Shown here: one piece after another, positions 11,481-23,600 of the stretch
Position numbering within the stretch: position 1 is the stretch's first letter
Layout: every line of letters begins with the position of its first letter
NCBI RefSeq assembly: GCF_051020955.1
Contig: NC_135029.1
Location: forward strand, 3,620,001-3,684,000
Origin: Megalopta genalis
Taxonomy: Eukaryota; Arthropoda; Insecta; Hymenoptera; Halictidae
Reading direction: 5' to 3'
Length of the DNA: 64,000 nt
Made by a program: the position numbers and the translations under genes
Notes under the pieces: model-generated
What the model was told of the DNA's origin: nothing
Database searches by the model: none
What the model saw: only the letters and a program-made list of their open reading frames with translations

Positions 11481-11683
11481 CCTATTTTCGTGACATAAAC
11501 ATGCGGATTTATTTGTTCCGAGGCGTTGTCGTACGCGCTGCATGTTAACCATTAACCCGCTGTTGCCCTCTCCCAACGGTATAAAATTGTCTCGAGAGTT
11601 TTTAGATCTGTGAATTGGTGCCACCGGTGGGGAAATCGAATTCAGCAGACGTACGGCGTATTAATATATGTAAATATTTTTAA
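11481..11683. other. transition from island to AT-rich DNA
   Basis: Base composition falls back to AT-rich. No identifiable feature. Confidence 0.4.
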
Positions 11684-12194
11684 TTAACCCTTGATCGATT
11701 TTTATGTTGACTCGACACATTTTTCACTGCTTCTAAATGTCTATTTTTATTTCTGAACGATGCAAAACGATCACGTATTTCTGTCACCTTCTTCAATTTT
11801 GAAGGGGGAAGTTACTAATTGAATTGTTTACTTCATCATCATATTGATTTTCTGCTGTAGCGTCTGTTTGATAGCAAATAACAAATCAAGTTGAGAAAAT
11901 TGGGAATAGACGTGGTTAAGGTACACAAGTTCAACCTGTTGACCAGAAGATTTCTAAATTCGGAAGTGTTTCAGCGATATAACATGGGGCAGATACAATT
12001 GGAGAATTAGAAAAGGTTGATTAAAAGATGGTCCCAATTTTTGAAATATTCGTGTACGACTCGCCAGTATAGTCCGCTTTTCATACGTCACTCTACAGAA
12101 ATTGGAATTAGGGACAAGTTTATTAAGAAAATTGGAACGCTTTCAGATCTTGTTAATGTTCACGTTTTTCTTGCATTTTAAAAATCTATACGTG

Positions 12195-12220
12195 CCATAA
12201 ATGCATAAAAATCCGCAGTC
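12195..12220 (+). repeat. solo terminus of family C
   Basis: CCATAAATGCATAAAAATCC then GCAGTC closely matches the right end of the 7984-8184 element (CCATAAATGCATAAAATCC then GCTGAC). Confidence 0.5.
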
Positions 12221-12402
12221 ATTGCTAGTTCGTTGATTTTATGCATTTGCGACAAAAATGTGTAGCTATGATTTGGTACAGTAGAAAGTTTAAAAGAAAA
12301 GAAGAAGGAACTTGTGTATTACTTTCGTCTTACTAAAATTATTAAAGAAGAAAAGAGATTCCGAAATGTTTCCTCTTACTGGTAGCAGAAACAAACAATC
12401 TT

Positions 12403-12432
12403 TATTTTGTATGAAGATCCACAGTCTAGTCA
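12403..12432 (+). repeat. solo terminus of family C-like repeat
   Basis: TATTTTGTATG followed by AAGATCCACAGTCTAGTCA, nearly the same as 613-642. Confidence 0.5.
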
Positions 12433-12579
12433 TCGCCAATTTTGAAATGTCAGGAATTTATGAATATCCGGGAAAGGGACACAATTTTCGAAGTATATAT
12501 CTAGAGATGGGATCTCCAAACAGAATTTTAATGTTTGAATATTTATGAGCAGGTCAGTAAGACAGTAATCAAGGGTTAA

Positions 12580-13668
12580 CGCATTGATTATGTTCTGCTT
12601 TTAAAAAGAGGAAGTCTGACGTGCAGGGTTCGTCACAATAGCTGTTCACTGCGCTACTATCGCAACAGACTGATGACGATTGGATGTTCCGAGTGGATTG
12701 GACAGATATCGCGACTGCTAGTGGGTCGGAAAACTCTTCGTTCGAAAAACAGACTATGTATTACTACGAAAACTATGATGCTCAATGCATTTGTGTATTG
12801 TGATTTCGAATGAAAAGGGTAAATTGCTGCAGATTCTAATTTGTTTTCTGTTATGTGTGTCAAGTATTGAGTAAAATAGCCGTTTAGTGTCACAGCAAGG
12901 ATATAAATTGTTTTTAATAAGTAAATAATATTAATGAATGCGTTAATAAAGATATTACTATATTACCTCAATGAAATAAAGGGCATAAGTTTCACAGAGA
13001 CATTCTGCGCATTTAGTATGATTGTTTATACAAATGAAAGTATTATATATTCGATGAACTACGTATTAAGCTGATGTCATAATCTCAATGATAGCAATTA
13101 GGTATAAACACACACACATAACATGTTTAGTTTAGAAGTGAAGAATTGATTTGACTAGATAGAATGGGAAATCAAATTTTATGAGCATAATTTACAATGT
13201 GGATTATTTATAACTATGACGAATGTTGTAACGGTACTGTGTATTTTTTTATTAATCTTATCAACTCTTATTTATCAATTTATATTGGATTGGCATGTAC
13301 AGAAATTCGTACCATTTCACTCAATATAAGTGAAGTCGACATCAGTAGAAGTAACGACAATGGTCAGACACGGTGGTGGTCTAGTATTTACTCACATATA
13401 TTTCTTCAAGGATTTTGTAGCAAGTAAAGTTTAGGATAAATAATAAGTATTATATTATTATTTTCTTGATTATAAACGGTAACTCTTTGTAATGGTGGCC
13501 TCCTTTCAGTTCGTGTCATTAATTTGATAACAGTCTGCACGTTAGAATTCTGGACTGCAGAATTTAAAATTGTTTTATATTTAAACAATATTAAATGTTC
13601 ATATATAAAATTTGATGCAGGTGACCACTGATCGTCGAAACCTGCGATCCACTTTTTCACGATCGCGA

Positions 13669-13670
<2 letters not shown>
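12580..13670. other. AT-rich gene-free stretch
   Basis: AT-rich DNA with a short (CA)n run near 13110. Three short frames (12657-12893 minus, 13197-13427 plus, 13406-13660 minus) have no recognisable motif. Nothing else seen. Confidence 0.5.

Positions 13671-13714
<44 letters not shown>
13671..13714 (+). repeat. (TC)n microsatellite
   Basis: Uninterrupted TC run of over 40 bp. Unlike the other CT/GA tracts, it lies in AT-rich rather than GC-rich surroundings. Confidence 0.9.
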
Positions 13715-13718
<4 letters not shown>

Positions 13719-15162
13719 ATTGCATTTCAATAATCGTTCGATTGAATCGTTCAACTTTTTTAAACCACATTACAAAATTGAATAGATTCTGATTAAAATA
13801 ATAAACATTATGATATTTGTTATACTTCTAAAAATAAATTATGTACATCGACTTTATGATTTTAGGTTCTCAATGTATTTACATTTTCCACAGATCAAAT
13901 ATAAACAATACTGTTGGTTTCTAGAATTTTTATAAACAAATTAACATTTGCAAAGTGTAAAGACCCGTTATTCTTCCTCAAGTTGAATGCGTTCGTTTTT
14001 AAATATAACTTCTTTTAATACGAGGGTTTATACTCTCCAGTATCTGTGATCTTTCCCTTCTGCCCGATTTCTCCACAGTTTGATATCCGAGTAAGCATAG
14101 CGTCGTTCATTTAATCGTCAAGAAGGCACGCTTAATTCTTTACTGGTGAACGTAATAACGAGGTTGTCTCATTATCGTAATTGGACGGCACGGGCTTCTG
14201 ATTGGCCAAATCGGGACGGAGATCAGCATAAAAGGCGGTAATTGATTGTTCTTCAATAGCGAACGCGTTACCCGTTAATATAATGAATTTCTGATTCATG
14301 CGATTCAGGAGTATTGCACATTTTTGTTTCGTTTATTTTGCATGTCTGTACGCTTTTCATCGTTCCTTTCTCTTCAGCAAAGAACAAACAATAAGAGAAG
14401 ACAGAACGGATGAGGTCGTAATATGTGTATTAGTCAATATTATAGGATTGTGAAAGTATTGCCTTTAAGAGCTTAAATTTCTTTTTCTCGACAACGTAAT
14501 TTTATAATCGCTAATAGATCAATTAGCAGATTGCAGGTCTTTACGCATTTATGACATTTATGACATCCGCGAGACTATAAAATACATGGGAATATTCACG
14601 ATTCTTATCAGTGATGTGTTTATTTTCACCGTCGGAAACTCTTTCATCGGTCAAATTTTTCCTTTTTCTATTTCAGTTTCCATGAAATAGTCTGCGTGAG
14701 TTGGTATTTATAAAAATATCCACTGTGTTCATTACGGATTTTTAATTAAAATTCTATATAAATGTTTTCGTTACAATTCTACCGTACATAGTAAAAGAAA
14801 TGTTTTTAGAAATTAAAGGACACGATTTTAAGCCGAAAATCAGGCTTCAAGTTGAAATGACTACTATTTGTCAAACAATTGAAATTTTCACTGTCTGCCA
14901 TGACGAATGCATTATTCGTCTACTTCGAAGGAATATCTCGCTTTTTTTTATACAGGTAGGAATTCCAGCAGATATTTTTGATACCGTAATCGCAGCTTCC
15001 GAAAATCTGTGTCATACAATCTGCTCCAACTCGTCCATCGTTTCCAGCAATTTTGCATTCTCAATATTACAAGCATATTGTTACTATTCAACGACAACTA
15101 TCACTTATTAAAATATAATATATATATATATATAATAATAATAATATAATATATATAATAAT
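13715..15162. other. AT-rich stretch
   Basis: No gene recognised. Around 14160-14250 a mildly GC-richer patch has ATTGG (inverted CCAAT) motifs at two places, which could be regulatory. A 103-codon frame at 14800-15111 has no known motif. AT microsatellites begin at about 15115. Confidence 0.45.
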
Positions 15163-15196
15163 AATATTGTAAAAATAAATGTTTCGAAAAGATAAT

Positions 15197-15248
<52 letters not shown>

Positions 15249-15323
15249 AATATTTTCTACATGAATAGATTCTCAAATAGGAATTTATTATTACCTTTTC
15301 GAAACATTTATTTTTACAATATT
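15163..15323. repeat. inverted repeat around a (TA)n core
   Basis: Left arm 15163-15200 (AATATTGTAAAAATAAATG, then TTTCGAAAAGATAATAAT) is repeated inverted at 15286-15323 with about one mismatch. The loop holds a (TA)n run of about 45 bp (15200-15245) and 40 bp of unrelated AT-rich DNA. This is a foldback structure or a miniature element with 38-bp terminal repeats. Confidence 0.75.
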
Positions 15324-16454
15324 CTGCTAACAAAACGTTATGTAATAAGTGTATTATTAGACACATCATTACTTAGATATATCATCACCTAATCGAGAAC
15401 TACGATAAAATTTTTAGATAATAGAATGTTTTGGTATCAAAATATACTTTCGGATAAGAAGGTTAAATTATGCACATTCAATACACAAATTCTTATTCTT
15501 TACATTTTCTAGGCTCCTAATATTGGAAAATTAATAAGTAGAATCGATAATCAAATTTCAAAATGTCGCCAAATTTTTAATTGTATAAACAGTATGGTCG
15601 CATCATAGGTCGATCTTTTTGAAATTCGACTACGTTTCGAAGCAGTCAATGCCACCAATCTTAACTTTTTTAATCCAACAAACTTTTAAATGTTATTGGA
15701 ACATGCGTAGTAAACCTTGTAAATGTTGCTGTAAAAAGTGTTATAGTTTCTTCGCAAAAAAATCCCAAAGAAAGTTAAACAAAAATGCCATAGAATAGCA
15801 CTTTAAGTAATTTAAATATAATTTCTCTCAATTGGTAATATCTCGAAGACAAGATCACATGGGTATTACTAAACGTTTCATTCTATTGATGAAAGTTTCA
15901 GTAGTCAGACCGCGATATCAGCGCTCGTTCTTAAATTAACGTTAACCATATCAGCACTCATCGAGAGCCTGAAACTTTTAACACGTGCCTCCCGTATCTC
16001 ATCGTTCAACCGATTGTTCGATTTAAATATTCACTTCGGAAATATAGAACGCCGTAAATAGCTATTTCGAGCGCACGTGTATTGCGCATTTCAAGGAAGG
16101 GGATTAATTGGTCGGACTGCTCGCAGGCGTTATCACCGTTTATATTCAAACATCTTGCGCGCATAGATCAATAGCATTAACAACTCACACTAATGGTCAC
16201 TGACTGGTTTGTATAAATATTTACGTATCCTAATACCCATAATCTGCGTTAAATATTATTAGCTTCCCTTCCTCCTATCGTCTATCCAAATGAATCTATT
16301 AAAACAAGAAGTTGATGTAATAATTCAGAATAGAATGAAATATGTTCGCAAAGAGATTCTATTCCTTACTTTATGACTTGGATATCGTACTTTGTATAGT
16401 GGAAGAGTCGGTTGCTGTGGAGTGATCAATTGCTCTGCCTTTGGTTCGTTTTCA
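15324..16454. other. AT-rich gene-free stretch
   Basis: No coding or repeat signal that I can define. A short, more balanced patch lies near 15960-16150. Confidence 0.5.
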
Positions 16455-16634
16455 GGCATAATTAACTTTATATTTATAGAATAAAACATATTAAAGTTTT
16501 TTATTCTTTCATTTTGTTTAGTTTTCAGTTTTTTAATAAGACATATTAAATTTTCTTATTTTCTTCTAGTTTGCTAAAGTTTTGAATAAAAAATTTAATA
16601 CGTTTTATTCGATAAATATAAAATTATTTTTGCC
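16455..16634. repeat. diverged foldback repeat
   Basis: GCATAATTAACTTTATATTT followed by ATAGAATAAAACATATTAAA (16456-16495) reappears inverted, with several mismatches, in 16570-16630 (read inverted: TTTTATATTTATCGAATAAA, then ACGTATTAAA). A related single arm is at 35420-35480. It looks like an old terminal-inverted-repeat element. Confidence 0.5.
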
Positions 16635-17030
16635 CGAAAACAAACCAGTGACAGAAATTAATTCTTGCCATTTGAAAGAGAGAAAGTATTCAAAGAATGG
16701 GAAAAATATCGACTCGATGTAATAAATTTGGACTCGGAGTATAAGTTTTTGACAGTTAATATAAACTTTTACATGTTTCATTAAGGCCTGTAGAAAAAGA
16801 ATTGTGTCTAGGTGCATCTTGGATAAACTGTTGAAAATAATTCATAAATTAGATTTTAATTGATCCCGTGCATACCCAGTTCGATTTTGGTTAAAAATAT
16901 ACGCCGTTTGAATGTTAATAAGTGACTCTTATTTCCTGCAGGCAAGTTATATTTTATATTATAATTCGCAATTTATCACGAATGATTATTGAAATTGCAT
17001 TTATTGAATGCTGTATAAGTTATTTGCACT
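16635..17030. other. AT-rich spacer
   Basis: No identifiable feature apart from a 70-codon minus-strand frame (16605-16817) without known motifs. Confidence 0.5.
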
Positions 17031-17034
17031 TTAA

Positions 17035-17316
17035 CCCTAGAAAGATAACCATATGACAACGTACGTAAAAGATAACCATACGCTTCAGAGGCGCATGCTT
17101 TTCTAAGGCGTCAATTTTATACTAACAATGGATATTTATTTAAGTTAATCTAGTCATTTTAAAGGTTTGGCATTATTGTAAAAATAAAATGCATTTATAT
17201 TATATTTTTTTATATTTTAAGTAATTTTAAACTTAAATCACTAGACCTCTATGAAAAATTAACAAAAATCAACAGTCTTCGCAGGCGCCTCTGCGACGTA
17301 GGTTATCTTTCTCGGG
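17035..17316 (+). mobile_element. piggyBac-like MITE, copy 3
   Basis: 282 bp between TTAA at 17031-17034 and 17317-17320, ends CCCTAGAAAGATAACC and inverted CCCGAGAAAGATAACC. It carries the common variants AGGCGCATGC and TTGTAAAAATAAAATG. Confidence 0.93.
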
Positions 17317-17320
17317 TTAA

Positions 17321-18139
17321 GTATGAATTCTCTCTTAAATCAAGTATGATATTTAATGGGACGAAACATACGTTACCAACTTCTTGTCAAAAATTCATAG
17401 CCGTGACCTACATTGCGCATCAAGTATGCTTTCCCCCATAACCAATAATTCTTTGCCCGCCTACCTGCTAATTACTATCACTATTATTACATACAATTCT
17501 GTTTTTACATGGTAGGTAAGTTCCAGAAAAAAATACCGTTAAAAAAGCCATCGTGTACATGAAACATAGAAAACTAAGGGATTGATTCCATACCCTTAAA
17601 GTCTGTAAAAAAGTAGTTGAAATAAAAGGATTCATATAAATAAACTTGATTAACGGTCTTTATAATAGCCAAATTTGATTTGTATATACATTCATTCAAA
17701 GTGTGTTTCGCACAATCAAGAGATAATTAAATTCTTGAAGTAAAAGTAACGTATGTAAGTTAAAAATGATCATAAATTCAGGAACTAAAAATTGAAAACG
17801 GTAATAATGATGAAAACAACAGAACTTCATTCGTTGTCATTGTTTCTCAACCGCACTAAATCGAATGAGATCGTGTAAGAAGCAAATTAAGTTATTTTTT
17901 CTGGAACCTGTTAAATCAAAGCCGTGTAAAAACAGAATTGAGTGTATAATTTGAGTATATAATTACAATATACGAACATAAGCAGATGCAAGAATACAAT
18001 GCAACACACGATTATTGTGCAAATATTTTGTCAAAATAAATGATCAACAAGTGAAAAGCAATCTTTGTTATTACTTCAAGCGTGATAAAAGAACTCCTGA
18101 CTGCGATGGAAAGTGTACCCGTTGCGAAACGAGTTGAAC
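17321..18139. other. AT-rich gene-free stretch
   Basis: AT-rich spacer; nothing identifiable. Confidence 0.5.
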
Positions 18140-18688
18140 AAAAATGAATTCCGCGGTTCAGTGGTTAATAAGCATATGTTCATTTCGATCGCACAGTGGT
18201 GCATTCTCTAACCGAACGTTTCGTTTACTTCCAATGCAGCTACTCTTTCCGACGCTCCCCGTGCATGCGACGATTAGACCCGAGAAATGCGAGCGTATCG
18301 TACCAGACCGCCACGCAAATAAAATGACCCAATTAACGCGTACACCCGGATCATAATAGCGACAACATGCCAGCTTAATTGCGGCTACCAAATCAATACA
18401 CCGCGGCAACGAAAGAACCGGTAACCCAAAAGTTTCCCCATCGAATCGGGTTGCACCGTAAAAGTCAAAGTGCTGGACCGTTCCCATTCCAAGGCATTCC
18501 GGCGGACACTTAAACGCGGTAGCCTAACTTCGGCGAACTCCGCGATAGAAAGAAACGGAAAGTACAAGGTCCTCGACAGACGTGTCCGTCTCGGTATCCG
18601 GCAAACGCGGGAGAAGAAAGAGGCAGGACAGGGACGAGCCGGCGTGAAAGAGAGACGAAGAGAAAGAAAGAGAGATGGAAATAGAGAG

Positions 18689-18758
<70 letters not shown>

Positions 18759-19610
18759 TGAGTTGGAGAGAGAAAGGAAGAGAGCGAGTAGGGGCGGGTT
18801 GTGGGTGGAGGGAGAGGCAAGGGTAGATCCGTTACTGTCAAACAGTGGCGGCCGTCGGTACCGCTTCTACCGAAGCACCTTGTGCACGTGAATCAATAGC
18901 ATTAACCCATTCCATCCTATCAAAAGGGGTGGTGTGGGTGGTCCGCTGGGCGAAGGAGGAGAGGGTGCAAAGGGGTGGCAATAGTAACAATCCTGAGGTA
19001 TTTAGCCGCTCGCCCCCAGGACAGCGAGGGAGCCAAGATACCGCTAAGACCGTCCGCGTACTGTGTAGCATCCATCCCATCGCGCAGACCCCTTTCTCCT
19101 TCTCCTTCTCGTTCCCGTTCCCGTTTCTCCTCTCTTTCTCCAGCCATCGGTATTTGCTTCTATCTGCCCGGTGCTCCTTGTCCCACCTCTCTTCCTACAC
19201 CTCGCCGATGTATCGTGGTGTATTCTCATACGGACTTACAATCCCTAGGTCTTGGGACCGTGTGTTAGATGCACGTAAGTGTGTTCATACCGGGTGATCA
19301 GCCGGAAAGCTTGCCCCGGGGCTGGGTCAACGTTTCGAAATTCATGGGAACGTGGTCTGTATTATCAAAATCCTGGACAGGACTTACAGTATTGTTTCGC
19401 GTAATTTTCCGAACCGCAGTCCTTGCGGCTGGACGCGCACGGCGCAGCGCCACGAAAATCTTGGTCGACCACGGACGGCTATCGACGATTTGCGTTACCG
19501 TTTTTTATCGATTTTTAACACACGATCGACGATTCTTAGGATCATTCGTAGCTTTGCGTATCAATTTTTTCAATTTCATTTTCAAGTTGCTTTTTCTACA
19601 CGCGTTAATC
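18140..19610. other. GC-rich island with long (GA)n tract
   Basis: CpG-rich block with a polypurine stretch at about 18640-18820 that includes (AG)n at 18690-18755. Open frames occur in several frames on both strands (for example 18470-18826 plus, 18845-19297 plus, 18524-18841 minus), with products that are arginine/glutamate-repetitive or serine/leucine-rich. No domain is recognisable and no frame stands out over the others. Possible promoter or untranslated exon. Confidence 0.4.
18690..18755 (+). repeat. (AG)n microsatellite
   Basis: AG run of about 65 bp with a single GGGAG interruption near 18727. Confidence 0.9.
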
Positions 19611-19636
19611 TTTCTATGAGCCTTGAGGACATTTAA

Positions 19637-19918
19637 CCCTAGAAAGATAACCATATGACAACGTACGTAAAAGATAACCATACGCTTCAGAGGCGCATGC
19701 TTTTCTAAGGCGTCAATTTTATACTAACAATGGATATTTATTTAAGTTAATCTAGTCATTTTAAAGGTTTGGCATTATTGTACAAATAAAATGCATTTAT
19801 ATTATATTTTTTTATATTTTAAGTAATTTTAAACTTAAATCACTAGACCTCTATGAAAAATTAACAAAAATCAACAGTCTTCGCAGGCGCCTCTGCGACG
19901 TAGGTTATCTTTCTCGGG
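19637..19918 (+). mobile_element. piggyBac-like MITE, copy 4
   Basis: 282 bp between TTAA at 19633-19636 and 19919-19922, same termini as the other copies, with the private variant TTGTACAAATAAAATG. It sits at the downstream edge of the 18140-19610 island. Confidence 0.93.
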
Positions 19919-19922
19919 TTAA

Positions 19923-21302
19923 ATTCATCGTCAGAAACTAGAGATTCAAGAAACAACATTTATGCTCGGGGTCCAAGCGGACCCGGTGACCCCAAGTAGC
20001 CCTATACTCGAATTTGTACTTTTCTTGGATCATCTACCGAAAGCTCGAATGCACGTGTTTGCAAAGTAAAGGAGATCGGGGTCGAAATTAAAGGTAGCAT
20101 TGTAAATAATTCATGTATATTGTTGTTTTAATAATATACACTGACCGAAATGATTTTCCGATACCCTATTAGCGGTATCGCAGACTTTTATGTCTATTTA
20201 ACTGTATAAATATCTTATGAAAGTTTCAGTAGATAATTGTGAAATCTGACAGAGTTATGGTTAAAATAGCGAGAGCGTATGTGAAAAAGTCATCAACTTG
20301 TCAATCGGACACGTATTTTATTTTTTAATTCTTCGAGTTTGGACCGATGCATAAAAACTGGACCATAAAAACCTCGTCATCCTTTGATAAAAGTTTTGTA
20401 AATTAACAGTGGGTGATATAAAGTATTGTTAAAAAATATGAAAAGTATACTTACATTTAGTAATGCTTAAATGTATGGCAAACTAATCGTTCTTTTGCTC
20501 ATTGTACATGTTGAATGGTTATAAATGAGTTAAAATAAACGAGTGCATAACGCATTTAATATTAACCGATTCACATCATTACACACTTTAAGTTGATTGT
20601 TCGAGATGAGCATAATAAATTCCATAAACGTCGCCCTTAAAAAGGGACAGAGGATGTAGGTCAGAAGACAGAGCGGGCCACTACTGGACTGGCCGTTCTT
20701 GTCTCGTTCATTTTTCATTGAAATTCCGATATAAATGATGGCTGACTTTGACTAAAAAATGAGGTGAAGGTCCGTTCTGCTGGAGCCTTATTCGCAGCCT
20801 TTCGCCAAGAGGCGCTACATAAGATGAACAGAAGTTAGCATCTGACAGTTTCACCCAACAAAATTACGTAGTCTGCGACCTTACATTAACTTCTCCCTTC
20901 TTCCAGGTACACAGGATATTGCTGAATTAAGCCATAAAAATGACCAAAATGAAGCAACAAAATTGTACACAAGAAAATGACTAGTTCAAAGTGATTAAAC
21001 ACTGTAATGAGGTTTTCTCCACGAGCTTGTATTTTTGAGATTTCAAGGTCACTCGTACTTCCTTAAATATTAGTGTCACATACGGGCGACACTAATCCTT
21101 AACTAAGTTCTGAAATTTATTTTTATTGTGACATATTCAAAAAAAATTGTTACTAGAACCTTTGGAATGCAACGGAGTTGATGCAGAGTTTCATTGATTA
21201 AATGACTTTCATTGATTAAAGTGAGAATTTTCGAGCTCGATATTCGGCACTTGATGTGTTACATGAAGGAATATATGGTATATAGGTTACTTGCTGGTAT
21301 AA
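19923..21302. other. AT-rich stretch
   Basis: A short hairpin, GGGTCC-AAGC-GGACCC, at 19968-19983 is followed by GGTGACCCC. The rest is AT-rich. The 62-codon minus-strand frame at 20530-20718 has no known motif. Confidence 0.45.
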
Positions 21303-21304
21303 TA

Positions 21305-21833
21305 CAGGGTTCCCCGGAAAGAATCATCCGATTTCAAAAATTTATATTTTAAAAAATTACACACAGAAAATTATAATTCAAACACGAATATAACGGGAAA
21401 ATGTGTGAGTTTTTGTTTACAAGTGTTCAATATGACTTCCTTTCGTTACACGTATGATATCATTGCGATATGAAAGTTCTTGCCAAACACGGTGTAATGT
21501 ATCTCTGGTAATTGTTTGTACAGCATCGCAAATGCGTTTTTTCAGTTCATTTACACTTGTAGGTAAAGGTGGTACAAAGACAAGATCCTTCACAAATCCC
21601 CAAAGGAAGAAGTCGCATGGGGCTGGGTCGGGTGATCTCGGAGGCCAATTGTGTAGAACCATATTATCGGATGAACTGCGACCAATCCAACGGTTTGGTA
21701 CATGAGAAAAATAGAATAAAAAGTAAAACTCGCACATTTTCCCGTTATATTCGTGTTTGAATTATAATTTTCTGTGCGTAATTTTTAAAAATATAAATTT
21801 TTGAAATCGGATGATTCTTTCCGGGGAACCCTG
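21305..21833 (-). mobile_element. internally deleted Tc1/mariner-group element with 109-bp terminal repeats
   Basis: 529 bp flanked by TA (21303-21304 and 21834-21835), the target typical of the IS630-Tc1-mariner superfamily. Terminal inverted repeats of 109 bp (21305-21413 and 21725-21833) start CAGGGTTCCCCGGAAAGAAT and differ at only a few positions. The 0.3 kb between them encodes, on the minus strand, just the C-terminal end of a transposase. It is therefore a deletion derivative that still has complete ends and could be mobilised by a full-length relative. The high arm identity points to recent activity or gene conversion. Confidence 0.85.
21417..21737 (-). pseudogene. transposase C-terminal fragment (IS630-Tc1-mariner superfamily)
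   Basis: The 106-codon frame contains WPPRSPDPAPCDFFLWGF, the signature around the third catalytic acidic residue (the D of PCDFF) of Tc1/mariner-type DDE/D transposases. It then reads through ICDAVQTITRDTLHRVWQEL to a terminal HIEHL and stop. The first roughly 20 residues (MCEFYFLFYF...) are encoded by the terminal repeat and spacer and are not native transposase. The DNA-binding domain and the first two catalytic residues are absent, so the product cannot be an active transposase. The C-terminal tail itself shows no internal stop, in line with a young deletion. Confidence 0.8.
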
Positions 21834-21835
21834 TA

Positions 21836-22149
21836 TAGCTGATAACAAGATAAATTCAATACGTCCACTTTAATTTTAATTTATCCATTTCAGCAAAAGT
21901 AATTTTCAAATGGCACTAAATGATCGATAAATCATATACAACTGAATCGATTCATCTTATCGACCGTATTAATGTAATAATAATAATAATACTATACCAT
22001 TTCACTTGTTGTAGATCTTGAAAATGTATTTTTTCATTATGAGGTTACAACAGATTACAAAATTAAATAACACCATACACACGTATTTACATAAATAATA
22101 TTATACACATTTCTGACAAAATAATAATTGTATAATTATTCTATTCTGA
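21836..22149. other. AT-rich spacer
   Basis: Contains a short (AAT)n run near 21975-21990; otherwise nothing identifiable. Confidence 0.5.
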
Positions 22150-23600
22150 TTAAAAACAAGAAAGTAGGTTCCTCCTAATGAGTCTCCGCGTAATAAAAAC
22201 GCCAGACTCAACGAGAAGCATTAATCCGAATGTTTCTGCCACAGCAAAGCACCGAAACCACGCATACAAATTTTTTACGCAAGTTTTACCTCGGGACATC
22301 CTGAAATCTCACATCGCCGCTAAATACACGCCCGCCCACCCCGAAACAGTTTCCATCCGCCGGCTCGACTTTTTCGCTCGCCGCGGAACGTTATCGAACG
22401 TAAAGACAGTCGATTCGCCGAAACGGTTCTCAAAGCGTGGTCTAGAACAAACGGGAATTAAAAAAGAAAAAGAAAGGAAGCCCGCGCGGGGAATGAAGGC
22501 GATCGTGCAGAATATCGATAATGATAACGCTTCTGATTTTTCCGTCGTTCGGGCCGCAGCCAGCCCGGCGCGTCGTCTCGTATCGCGGGTTCCATTAGCG
22601 TCGGAGGCTCGGTGCGGCGTTCGCGTACATTTTTTCGTATCGCGGTTAGTTCGATTTGGATAGAGCCCGGGGTGCGCGGGGCCTTGGAAGCGATTTAAAA
22701 TGAAAACAAGGGGCCAAAGGAAGCAGGAAGAAGGAAAGAAGAAAGAAAAAAAAGAGGAAGGAGGAGCGGGAGGGAAGAAACAAAAAAAGGAGAAGAAATA
22801 CTAACGGGACTCGAAAGAATGGGCATTAATGCAGCGATCTGTGCAGTCTGGCAGAGCGCGACGTTTCTGACTGTTGATACCGCAATACGTTCGCTTTGGT
22901 GCGGCCAGTAGAAGCCGGCTATATAGTCGCTTTTGGATTTAACCAAGACCTTCGTTGTTCTGACGAAGTGGAGCCCGCCGGAGCCCAGTAGAGCGCAGTA
23001 AAGCGCATAGAGTATTCGGCTCGAGCAAACCACTCGAGTATGACATGAATTTTTTTCACCCTTCTCGTCCCACCGTCCCCCCTCCCGACCAACGTCCTCA
23101 AACCATCTCCAACCTCCAACCTCCGCGTCGGTATGCTGCACTTCCACTGAAAGTATCGCCCGGGCCAACCCCGCTTTTTTCCCCTCTCGTCGAAAGTTCT
23201 CACTCTTTCTTCCTCGACGCGGGTAAACGTCGGAAATTAATTTGCTTTGCTGGCTTCTATTCCCGCCTTATTGTTCCGCGGAAAAAATCGGCTGGTTAAT
23301 ACACAAGATTGACGGAAAAAGCGGGAATGGAACGGCAAATACCGCTGCGAAGGAAGCCACCGTAGCCGCAACCGCGCCGTTAGTTGAACAAATCCCGCGT
23401 ATCCCGTTCAACAATCCGCGAGTACGCTATAAAGCTGAATCAACCCTTTGCGTTCGTATATGGCGACTGTGAAACGCCGCTCGAGTGTTGCACGAGTCGA
23501 AACTGTTTTTCCGGTACTCTCGGTTTGACGTTATTTAACGAATCGCTGGAAATTCCGGATGGAGATCGCTTATACGCTGCGTGGTAAAAAAGAAATGGCA
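22150..23600. other. GC-rich island with polypurine tract
   Basis: CpG-rich block with a purine tract at 22700-22800. TATATAG at about 22920 and TATAAAG near 23428 are TATA-like. Frames are open in several registers: 161 codons at 22178-22663 plus, 157 codons at 22695-23168 minus. The region may include promoter or exon sequence, but no protein family is recognisable. Confidence 0.35.
22178..22663 (+). other. unrecognised 161-codon open frame, coding status doubtful
   Basis: The frame opens with MSLRVIKTPDSTRSINP and is basic, with a lysine/arginine-rich middle (KKEKERKP). It has no signal peptide, membrane segment or known domain. It lies in a GC-rich island where long frames arise easily. 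It is not in a polypyrimidine tract, which makes it a slightly better candidate than most in this window, but there is no homology evidence. Confidence 0.15.

Larger units (their letters stand above)
11688..12575 (+). mobile_element. possible TTAA-bounded element (weak)
   Basis: TTAA at 11684-11687 is followed by CCCTTGAT, and ATCAAGGG ends at 12575 directly before TTAA at 12576-12579. This gives an 8-bp perfect terminal inverted repeat on an 888-bp interval. Similarity stops after 8 bp and no transposase frame is inside. The interval contains two solo ends of family C (12195-12220 and 12403-12432). It may be a coincidence. Confidence 0.3.

Noticed and set aside
18470..18841. Arginine/glutamate-repeat and serine/leucine-repeat frames
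   Set aside because: They come from the (AG)n tract at 18690-18755.
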